This document shows positions 6,466 through 11,588 of a DNA stretch of 11,588 bases, in pieces. The position numbers and the translations under genes were made by a program. The DNA is taken from assembly GCA_002839245.1 (NCBI GenBank), contig PGXR01000137.1:1-11588 (forward strand). Direction: 5' to 3'. The notes beneath the pieces were generated by a model. That model did not search any database. It was given only the letters and a program-made list of their open reading frames with translations, and was not told the DNA's origin. How positions within the stretch are numbered: the first letter of the stretch is position 1; the number at the start of each line of letters is the position of its first letter. The stretch comes from Spirochaetae bacterium HGW-Spirochaetae-7 (GTDB lineage Bacteria; Spirochaetota; Spirochaetia; Treponematales; UBA12059).

Positions 6466-6963
6466 TCACCGTGGCGTCGTGATCAGCCCGAGCCCCTGCC
6501 GTATCGCGCCAAGGTGCCAGGCGCCGTGGGCCAGCTGGCCGAAGACGCCGGTCATGCCCATATCGTCGGCCCAGGGCAGACCGGTTTCGATGGCCTGCCT
6601 GAACGAGGCGTACTGGACGCGCAGGTCGGCCAGCAGCTTCCTCCACGTGGTCTCGTCCACGGCATGGTACTTCCAGCTGTCCTTCCAGACGGCTGTAGCA
6701 TGGACGTTTTCGCCGCGGAGCGCACGGTTTGCCAGGTCGAGGGAGAACAGCAGGTGCCCCGCGTGCGTCGCTGCGCCCGCGGCGTCGCCCGGTCCGAATG
6801 GCTTCGACGCCTCCACCGCGGACAATTTTTCCAGGGTGCCCAGGATTCCGCAGGCGCTTTCGTTGTCGACGAACCAGGTCATTTTCGGGTTCCCGGGGCC
6901 GTCGTACGCCTCGGCGACCAGGCCGAGGAGCATCGTCGCGAGCTTTTCTGAATCTATGGTCAT
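6466..6963 (-). CDS. DinB/YfiT-like putative metal-dependent four-helix protein
   Basis: The 165-residue product looks like the DinB superfamily: four long helices with a histidine metal site. Candidate ligands are H67 or H70 in THAGHLLFSLDLANRAL (66-82) and H146/H150 in GQLAHGAWHLGAIRQG (142-157), the last being the typical final-helix HxxxH signature. Members include bacillithiol or mycothiol S-transferases and many uncharacterised proteins, so function cannot be assigned; despite the family name, it is not the DNA polymerase IV called DinB. The ATG at 6963-6961 is preceded by GGGAGG five bases upstream. It is transcribed alone, divergent from the nrtR operon and convergent with pepD. The HxxxH signature makes the fold fairly likely; activity is unknown. 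Confidence 0.72.
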   Translation of the reverse strand: MTIDSEKLATMLLGLVAEAYDGPGNPKMTWFVDNESACGILGTLEKLSAVEASKPFGPGDAAGAATHAGHLLFSLDLANRALRGENVHATAVWKDSWKYHAVDETTWRKLLADLRVQYASFRQAIETGLPWADDMGMTGVFGQLAHGAWHLGAIRQGLGLITTPR

Positions 6964-6983
6964 TGCATCCTCCCTATTGAAAC

Positions 6984-6989
6984 AGTATA
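6984..6989 (-). promoter_or_regulatory. -10 box of the DinB-like gene
   Basis: TATACT on the minus strand, about 20 bases before the ATG and just upstream of the GGGAGG ribosome binding site. The -35 region is GC-rich with no clear match. The box is about 105 bp from the nrtR promoter and reads the other way. Confidence 0.4.
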
Positions 6990-7092
6990 CAGCGACCTCG
7001 GCGGGACTGCGGCTTCAATCATCCCACGAATAAGGCCGACTATCGTGCCGCCGGTTCCTCGCACGCCAGGCTCTGATTGGATCCATGGTACG

Positions 7093-7121
7093 TTGACGCA
7101 TCCATAATAGTGTAGTATATA
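7093..7121 (+). promoter_or_regulatory. Promoter of the nrtR-sirtuin operon, probably giving a leaderless transcript
   Basis: TTGACG (7093-7098), a 17-bp spacer and TATATA (7116-7121) form a promoter almost entirely inside the palindrome described separately. The -10 ends seven bases before the ATG at 7129, so transcription should start at or one base from the start codon. No Shine-Dalgarno sequence precedes the ATG, which agrees with leaderless translation. Confidence 0.6.
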
Positions 7122-7137
7122 CACTATTATGGATGCG
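7097..7137. promoter_or_regulatory. 41-bp palindrome, probable NrtR operator
   Basis: Arms 7097-7114 and 7120-7136/7137 are perfect reverse complements over 18 bp (left arm CGCATCCATAATAGTGTA) around the 5 bases GTATA. The dyad covers the end of the -35, the whole -10, and the first three codons of the regulator gene, so a bound dimer would block RNA polymerase. The centre contains GT-N7-AC (GTAGTATATAC, 7112-7122 region), which as I recall is the conserved core of published NrtR sites. That it is the NrtR operator is inference from position and symmetry. Confidence 0.7.
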
Positions 7138-7845
7138 CACGAAAATAGTTTGCGACGAGCGTACAGTTACGAATATCCCCATCCCGCCGTAACGGTGGAC
7201 TGCGCCATCTTCGGCCTTGACGAGGGAAAACTGAAACTACTCCTCATCCAGCGAGACCTTGAGCCGTTCGCCGGCGCATGGGCGCTGCCGGGCGGCTTCG
7301 TCAAGCTTGACGAGGATCTTGAAACCGCAGCGCGGCGGGAACTCGAGGAGGAGACCGGCGTGAAGCGCGTCTTCATCGATCAGGTGGGAGCCTTCGGCGA
7401 GCCTGGACGCGATCCGCGGGAGCGGGTCATCACCGTCGCGTGGTGGGCGATCGTCAACCTGTTCGAGCATCCGGTGAAGGCGGACACCGACGCCAGGAAC
7501 GCCGCGTGGTTCGCGGTGGACGAGCTGCCGGCGCTGGCCTTCGACCACCGGACCATCCTGGACGCGGCTCTCGCCCGTCTCCGCGACACGATCCGGCGCG
7601 AGCCGCTGGCCTTCGAGTTCCTGCCGCGGAAGTTAACGCTGACCCAGCTGCAGCGCTTCTACGAGACGGTGCTCGGCGAAGCCTTCGACAAGCGCAACTT
7701 CCGCAAGAAAGCCCTGTCGTACGGAATCCTCACGGAGCTCGAGGAGTACGAGGTCGACGTCGCCCACCGCGCGGCCCGGCTTTACCGATTCGACAAGACG
7801 GCCTGGGAAAAGCTCCGCAAGGCAGGCGGGAGCTTCTCGATATGA
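7129..7845 (+). CDS. nrtR: NrtR-type regulator (Nudix domain plus winged helix)
   Basis: The 238-residue product has a Nudix domain (about 16-150) starting YPHPAVTVDCAIFGLD (16-31), then the C-terminal winged helix typical of NrtR: LPRKLTLTQLQRFYETVLG (165-183), DKRNFRKKAL (187-196), ending ARLYRFD (216-222). NrtR proteins repress NAD-synthesis genes and are released from DNA by ADP-ribose. Here the full Nudix box GX5EX7REUXEEXGU is intact (G56 to V78, including R70 E71 and E74 E75), so the domain may still hydrolyse ADP-ribose-like compounds, whereas many NrtR proteins have lost it. The ATG at 7129 lies inside the operator and lacks a ribosome binding site. The stop overlaps the sirtuin start (ATGA). 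Nearly all Ile codons are ATC, unlike flanking genes. Regulation is probably autorepression. A plain Nudix hydrolase is less likely given the winged helix. Confidence 0.87.
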   Translation: MDAHENSLRRAYSYEYPHPAVTVDCAIFGLDEGKLKLLLIQRDLEPFAGAWALPGGFVKLDEDLETAARRELEEETGVKRVFIDQVGAFGEPGRDPRERVITVAWWAIVNLFEHPVKADTDARNAAWFAVDELPALAFDHRTILDAALARLRDTIRREPLAFEFLPRKLTLTQLQRFYETVLGEAFDKRNFRKKALSYGILTELEEYEVDVAHRAARLYRFDKTAWEKLRKAGGSFSI

Positions 7846-8603
7846 CCGCGCACGAGTTTCCGCGCATCGAGCTGGACAGCTACGACGGCGTGGTGATCCT
7901 TACCGGCGCTGGCGTCTCCGTAGCCTCCGGCATCAGGCCGTACCGAGGCCCAGACGGCCTGTGGAACGACGAGAAGCTGGTCAAGTATTCCCGCATCGCG
8001 ACCTTCCGTACTGATCCGCTGGGGGTCTGGCGGCACTGGTGGAAGATGCGCGAACTTGCCCTGGGCGCGTCGCCCAACGCCGCCCACCTCGCCCTGGCCC
8101 GCGCCGAGGCAGCCAGGCCGGAGGGGAAGCGCTTTACCCTCGTCACGCAGAACGTCGACGGCCTCCACTACCGGGCCGGCAGCCTATCTCTCGTCGAATA
8201 CCACGGCAGCTGCATGAGGAGCCGGTGCTCGGATCCGGGTTGCTCCCTGCGGCCCTTCCAGGACCGGCAATGCTCGGGGGACACAGCCCCATCGTGCCCG
8301 CTCTGCGGCGCGCCGCTGCGGGAACAGATACCGCGCGCCCAGGCCGGCGCCGTCGACAAGGCGCTCGATTCGTGCGACCTCTTCATCGCGGTCGGCACCT
8401 CGGGCACGGTGTGGCCCGCCGCCAAGTTCGTCGATGCGGCCCATGGCCTCGGCGCCAGGACCATCTACCTGAACCTCCAGGGTCTCGGTGAACTCGGCGG
8501 ATCGGGAGCCTTCGACGAGGAGTACCTGGGGCGGGCCGAGATCCTGCTGCCCCTGATGCTGGGGCCGGAAGGCGCATCCGGGGACGGGGAGCCTCTCCCG
8601 TGA
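7842..8603 (+). CDS. Divergent Sir2-family (sirtuin) NAD+-dependent enzyme
   Basis: The 253-residue product carries the NAD+-binding and catalytic signatures of sirtuins: TGAGVSVASGIRPYRGPDGLW (21-41 region), TQNVDGLH (102-109), the catalytic base H121 in VEYHGS, a cysteine cluster suited to zinc (C129, C134, C144, C152, C155) and VGTSGTVWPAAKFV (184-197). Sirtuins remove acyl groups from lysine, or transfer ADP-ribose, at the expense of NAD+. Two things are odd. The segment after the last zinc Cys reads GAPLREQIPRAQAGAV and lacks the usual RPxVVWFGE substrate-docking strand. At the place of the Tyr-x-x-Arg acid-acyl selector of SIRT5/CobB there are Trp66 and Met69. The substrate is therefore unlikely to be that of CobB. 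It overlaps nrtR by ATGA, so both are one operon. The family is secure; activity is open. Confidence 0.88.
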   Translation: MTAHEFPRIELDSYDGVVILTGAGVSVASGIRPYRGPDGLWNDEKLVKYSRIATFRTDPLGVWRHWWKMRELALGASPNAAHLALARAEAARPEGKRFTLVTQNVDGLHYRAGSLSLVEYHGSCMRSRCSDPGCSLRPFQDRQCSGDTAPSCPLCGAPLREQIPRAQAGAVDKALDSCDLFIAVGTSGTVWPAAKFVDAAHGLGARTIYLNLQGLGELGGSGAFDEEYLGRAEILLPLMLGPEGASGDGEPLP

Positions 8604-8869
8604 AAATATTCTATTCCCCCCGGCAGAACGTAGCCAGCAATGAGCGCCGCGAGTTCGGGAGGATCAGCTTCCTTGTCCGCCCCTGGCCGCGAAGTTTCAG
8701 GCGTCGTTGTCTGCGATCACCTCTCCAGGCCGGGCAGCGACTTCTGGGCGGTCACGCGCGCAATCGACGACGGAGTCAAGGCAGCCGCCTGCCTGCCCCG
8801 AATCCAGGGTATGCGAATCTGTTTGAGACTTGGCTCTGGGTACCCCATCCTTTGCCGCCGGATTCATGA
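8600..8869 (+). pseudogene. Possible broken third cistron of the nrtR-sirtuin operon
   Basis: A GTG at 8600-8602 overlaps the sirtuin stop (GTGA), the same coupling style as nrtR to sirtuin. It opens a frame beginning VKIFYSPRQNVASN. Codon third positions look coding (rich in G/C) for about 30 codons and then stop doing so, while the +1 frame from about 8686 to 8810 looks coding and reads GREVSGVVVCDHLSRPG and onward. This suggests a gene damaged by a one-base frameshift, or by several changes, and then overrun by the convergent radical SAM gene ending at 8864. The start vaguely recalls histone-deacetylase-like proteins from memory, but I cannot support a family. It could also be non-coding. 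The frame could still yield an 89-residue peptide. Confidence 0.3.
8779..8794. terminator. Small hairpin in the gap after the sirtuin
   Basis: AGGCAG-CCGC-CTGCCT is a perfect 6-bp stem lying between the convergent sirtuin and radical SAM genes. No T run follows, so it is only a weak candidate for a transcript end. Confidence 0.2.
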
Positions 8870-9793
8870 CATGGCGTGTCCCGCGGTCCGCCCAGTGACG
8901 AGGGCCACCTCCCGATTGATACGCGCGACGCCCTCGGCATCGTCGGGTTCGACGAACTGATCGTGCATTCGTCTCGCTATCATCGTGGTCACGGCCCGGA
9001 GCGCGCATAGATGCGCGAAGCGGCGGCCGAAGACATCCGGATCTACCAGACAGAGGTACTCGCCAATCCGTCGCCCGGCGTGCAGGCGGTAGATGAAGCT
9101 GTCCTGCATGCCATTGAGGATATCAAGCAGAGGCCGCTCGTGGATGTTCCCGTAGCCCTCGCCCGCGTCGGCCAGACGGCAGGTGGCGAGTTCGCCATTG
9201 GCCTTGATGGTCAGCTGCGGGGACGGCCGGTAGAAGCCGGGGATTCCTCTGGACGCATCATGGGCCTCGCGGCGTCCATCGATGCTGAAGCCGACGTGGG
9301 TAACCCCGTGCGCCTTTAGATCCCGGAGGTATGCGTCGTCGTCGGGGTAGCGGCGGCCGGCGGCCTCGAAATCCTCTCCGCCAAGGAACCAGCCGTTGCT
9401 GAGCACGCTCACTATGGCGGCACCCGTTCCCCTCGCCTTCTCGGCCAGGTCCAGCCATCCGTCGCCGTACTTCGTGACCTCGCCGCCTATGAAGGCGAAC
9501 TCCCTCACTCCCATCCCGGCGAAGGTATCGATGGCGGATGAGAGGGCTTCGAGCTTCGTCTCGGTGGTTCGTTCCACGCCGGCATTGTAGCAATGGCTAC
9601 AGGAATAGTTGCAGCGGGAGGTACACTCGATGACGAGCCTCCGCACATGTTCCAACGGGTTGCGATGCATGCGCCGGGCCAGGTCCCTCGTCTCCGTTGA
9701 ATCGGGGAATATCCGGGCATATCCCCGCGCCACGAGCGCCAGCTGTTCCGGGCTGGCACGGTAGGGCTGGACGATCGCCGACGCCAGCCTCAC
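8864..9793 (-). CDS. Radical SAM protein, apparently missing the middle of the barrel
   Basis: The 309-residue product has the radical SAM cluster motif CxxxCxxC at C61, C65, C68 (CNYSCSHCYNAG), the SAM-binding GGE (103-105) and further barrel strands up to HVGFSIDGRREAHDASRG (166-183). Directly afterwards it reads PSPQLTIKANGELATC (190-205) and GYGNIHERPLLDIL (213-226), which in relatives of the radical SAM/SPASM kind normally come some 80-100 residues later. Only scattered Cys (C205, C248, C263) remain of a possible C-terminal cluster region. The reading frame is unbroken, so this is either an in-frame deletion or an unusually short family. The GTG start at 9793-9791 has no ribosome binding site and an in-frame stop lies ten codons upstream, so the true start is uncertain. 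It follows the iron-sulfur gene by 110 bp on the same strand. The substrate is unknown. Confidence 0.78.
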   Translation of the reverse strand: MRLASAIVQPYRASPEQLALVARGYARIFPDSTETRDLARRMHRNPLEHVRRLVIECTSRCNYSCSHCYNAGVERTTETKLEALSSAIDTFAGMGVREFAFIGGEVTKYGDGWLDLAEKARGTGAAIVSVLSNGWFLGGEDFEAAGRRYPDDDAYLRDLKAHGVTHVGFSIDGRREAHDASRGIPGFYRPSPQLTIKANGELATCRLADAGEGYGNIHERPLLDILNGMQDSFIYRLHAGRRIGEYLCLVDPDVFGRRFAHLCALRAVTTMIARRMHDQFVEPDDAEGVARINREVALVTGRTAGHAMS

Positions 9794-9903
9794 AAGGGGA
9801 TCGCCGAGGCGGCGCGGTCAGTGAGGCGGCCCCTCGACTTGAAAAGAAGGGAGGAAGCCCTGCGGTGGCCCGCGTTGGTCAGGCCGAGCTTCACGGCCCG
9901 GTC

Positions 9904-11262
9904 CTACGGCTTGACGATAGACAGCAGTTTCAGCAGGTATTTGCTCTTCATCTGCTCGCTGGCCATCACCTGCTTGACCGGGGGCAGCCGCAGGATCACC
10001 CCGAGGATTGCCGCCATCGCGCGGTGGCTCGCCAGCGCGCCGTTGTCGAATATCAGGTTCTGGAGCTTCCCCCTCTCGATGGCCATGATCACGGCGCGGT
10101 GCGTCGAATCGACCGGCGTGAACACCCGCTCGGGACGTGACTTCAGCGAAAGGGCGCCGGTCGGGCAGGCGCGGACGCAGACCCCGCAGCCGAGGCAGGC
10201 GTCCTCGAGGACCTTTGCCTTGCGCAGCCTCGGGCGCCTGGGGTCCTCGGCCGATACCAGGGCCATCGCCTCGACGGGGCAGGCATCGACGCACTTGCCG
10301 CAACCGGTGCATTTCTCTTCCTTGACCTGCGGCATCCAGTTGGTCGTATGTACGGGATGGAGTATGCCGAAGCGGCGTTGGGCGATCAGCGCCTCGCAGC
10401 AGCAGCCGCAGCAGTTGCAGATGAAGTTGACGCGCCGCTGGACGTTCTCTCCGAACTGCACCAGTCCGTGCCCGTAGGCGCTATCGAGGAGTGCCATGCA
10501 TTCGGCCACGTCTATAGCGCGGGCATGGCCGTGTCTGGTCAGTGATTCCGCAGAGCCGTTGAAGGTCATGCAGATGTCCATCGGCGCGTCGCATGCCCTC
10601 CCGAGGTGCATCATCTTGTGGCGGCAGTAGCACATGCCCACGCCGATGTGCGAGGCGGTCTTGATCACCTCGCTGGCGCGCTCGTAATCGAGCACGAGGA
10701 GGTCGTGGTCTCCCGGAGCCGGCTCCAGGCTCGTGAAGCGGGCCGTCCCAGGCGCTTTTGCCCCGGCTGCCCCCTGACAGCCGGATGACCCGGGCAGCAT
10801 GGGTTCCTGCACGAACACGCGGCCGAGCTGGGTCTCGCCCTCCGTGAACAGCGCCTTGATGAAGTCTTCCTCGACATTCAGGTACTGGTAGAACATCTCG
10901 GCCAGAGCCTTCTGGTCCAGGTCGCTGCGAACGCGCATCATCGAGAACTCGAAGAATCCGGCCATCGGCGGCGGCAGGCAATACGTCGTCTCGCCGTCGC
11001 GTTCGGAATCGACGAGCAGCGCCCGGCCCGCCAGGTCGTCGAGCGTCTTCTTCGCCTCGGCGGGCGAGGTCTTCCATGCGGCGGCGGCGCGCGCCGCATC
11101 GAAGGGTTTTATCGGCAGCAGGGAGACCATACCGGCCTCCTTCTCGCTGAACAGCTGCCGGAGAATGGCGAACAGCAGGTCGGAGGGCGGCGCGCCTTGC
11201 GGGAACTGGTTGAGCCGTTCCGTCAGGGTCGCGTAGCTCGACTTGATGGTGTTGTGTGCCAT
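9904..11262 (-). CDS. Winged-helix domain fused to a multi-cluster ferredoxin-like protein
   Basis: The 452-residue product has four parts. Residues about 25-95 look like a winged helix (DLLFAILRQLF, then SPAEAKKTLDDLAGRALLVDS). The middle has CYCRHKMMH (211-219) with C224 and C231 nearby, then the striking CNCCGCCC (282-289), which may hold another cluster or metal. Two classical 4Fe-4S motifs follow: C318-C321-C324-C328 (CTGCGKCVDACP) and C356-C359-C362-C366 (CLGCGVCVRACP). A helical tail ends the protein. There is no signal peptide or membrane segment, so it is cytoplasmic. The two ferredoxin motifs imply electron transfer; the N-terminal domain could make it a redox-responsive regulator or simply be a partner-binding module. 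The ATG at 11262 follows GAGGAGG by five bases. The radical SAM gene downstream may receive its electrons. Cluster motifs are certain; the role is not. Confidence 0.82.
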   Translation of the reverse strand: MAHNTIKSSYATLTERLNQFPQGAPPSDLLFAILRQLFSEKEAGMVSLLPIKPFDAARAAAAWKTSPAEAKKTLDDLAGRALLVDSERDGETTYCLPPPMAGFFEFSMMRVRSDLDQKALAEMFYQYLNVEEDFIKALFTEGETQLGRVFVQEPMLPGSSGCQGAAGAKAPGTARFTSLEPAPGDHDLLVLDYERASEVIKTASHIGVGMCYCRHKMMHLGRACDAPMDICMTFNGSAESLTRHGHARAIDVAECMALLDSAYGHGLVQFGENVQRRVNFICNCCGCCCEALIAQRRFGILHPVHTTNWMPQVKEEKCTGCGKCVDACPVEAMALVSAEDPRRPRLRKAKVLEDACLGCGVCVRACPTGALSLKSRPERVFTPVDSTHRAVIMAIERGKLQNLIFDNGALASHRAMAAILGVILRLPPVKQVMASEQMKSKYLLKLLSIVKP

Positions 11263-11285
11263 GCCTGCCTCCTCGGTCGAAGGCC

Positions 11286-11291
11286 ATTATA
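11286..11291 (-). promoter_or_regulatory. Consensus -10 box of the ferredoxin gene
   Basis: A perfect TATAAT on the minus strand, two bases after the stop codon of the upstream gene and 23 bases before the ATG at 11262. No good -35 lies at 16-18 bp (ATCCTG is found there, inside the upstream coding region). It suggests the ferredoxin-radical SAM pair can be transcribed independently of the upstream gene. Confidence 0.45.
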
Positions 11292-11293
11292 GC

Positions 11294-11588
11294 TCACCAG
11301 CGGGCGTTCAGGATCGGAAAGTATACGCCGACACCGCGATCCCCACCGAGCACGACAGGAACCGGCAGCAAAGGCAGGAACGAGACGTTGCCGACGTTCC
11401 TCCCTTCAGTAAAATCCCTCGTGAGCCAGAGGGCTGTAGCCGAGCCTCCGAGCGACCCCGTGAGCATGCCGGCGTAGATGACCGCCGGCGAATCGACGCC
11501 GAGTACGTAAGGCACGCCGAGTCCCAGGAAAGCCCCGAGGACCGACCCCAGGTGGTACAGCCAGACACGGGAACTCGGGAACGGCTCG
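11294..11588 (-). CDS. C-terminal part of a glycine-rich, probably membrane-embedded protein
   Basis: Reading the minus strand from the window edge gives about 97 residues ending at the TGA at 11296-11294; the N-terminus lies outside. The visible part starts with an Arg/Trp-containing segment, then GSVLGAFLGLGVPYVLG, then AGMLTGSLGGSATALW, then TRDFTEGRNVGNVSFLPLLPVPVV and a Gly-rich close ending NARW. Small residues spaced along hydrophobic stretches are typical of packed membrane helices or glycine-zipper proteins. I do not recognise the family. Codon third positions are less uniformly G/C than in the other genes, yet the frame is open throughout and its stop abuts the next gene's promoter by two bases, which supports it being real. 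Confidence 0.55.
   Translation of the reverse strand, partial: EPFPSSRVWLYHLGSVLGAFLGLGVPYVLGVDSPAVIYAGMLTGSLGGSATALWLTRDFTEGRNVGNVSFLPLLPVPVVLGGDRGVGVYFPILNARW

Noticed and set aside
8697..9008. Minus-strand frame of 103 codons across the sirtuin-radical SAM gap
   Set aside because: No family pattern, no ribosome binding site, and it overlaps the radical SAM coding end in another frame.
10481..11287. A 268-codon minus-strand frame overlapping the ferredoxin gene
   Set aside because: It is in another frame of the same strand, is Arg-rich, and lacks the cysteine motifs that make the other frame certain.

Overview
The window is a GC-rich bacterial chromosome segment of about 11.6 kb. It is densely packed with genes on both strands and carries no rRNA, tRNA, CRISPR array, transposase or phage gene that I can see. 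Gene content and the style of its promoters, ribosome binding sites and proteins would fit a free-living or anaerobic GC-rich bacterium. A spirochaete is my best guess, but that is an impression from memory and no marker gene proves it. One unusual trait is heavy use of the ATA isoleucine codon in several genes despite the high GC.

Layout. (1) 1-1014, minus strand: a PadR-family regulator overlaps by ATGA a small oxidoreductase of the sulfite-oxidase molybdopterin fold, which is cut by the window edge. (2) 1015-1330: a comparatively AT-rich divergent control region with a good promoter in each direction and three hairpins ahead of an XdhC-family molybdenum-cofactor maturation protein (1331-2404). 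(3) 2487-3742: a stand-alone tryptophan synthase beta chain (trpB) with its own promoter and no trpA beside it. (4) 3794-4731: a strong hairpin, then a PPK2 polyphosphate kinase on the minus strand with a very lysine-rich tail. (5) 4914-6401: a PepD-type M20 aminoacyl-histidine dipeptidase, divergent from ppk2. (6) 6466-6963, minus: a DinB-like four-helix metal protein. (7) 7093-8603: the most interesting unit. An NrtR-type Nudix/winged-helix regulator is coupled by ATGA to a divergent sirtuin. Its promoter and start codon lie inside a perfect 18-bp-arm palindrome, and a third open frame starts at a GTGA overlap but soon loses its frame. (8) 8864-11262, minus: a large winged-helix/ferredoxin protein followed 110 bp later by a radical SAM protein that seems to lack the middle of its barrel. 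(9) 11294-11588, minus: the end of a glycine-rich, probably membrane-embedded protein cut by the window edge.

How the parts may work together (inference). The nrtR-sirtuin operon looks like a small NAD+/ADP-ribose circuit: the sirtuin consumes NAD+ and releases ADP-ribose compounds, the kind of ligand known to release NrtR proteins from DNA, and the regulator keeps an intact Nudix box that might destroy that ligand. The left end groups two molybdenum-cofactor proteins around a PadR regulator. The right end pairs a multi-iron-sulfur protein with a radical SAM enzyme, which could be its electron donor. The remaining genes (trpB, ppk2, pepD, dinB-like) look like individually transcribed housekeeping or salvage functions.
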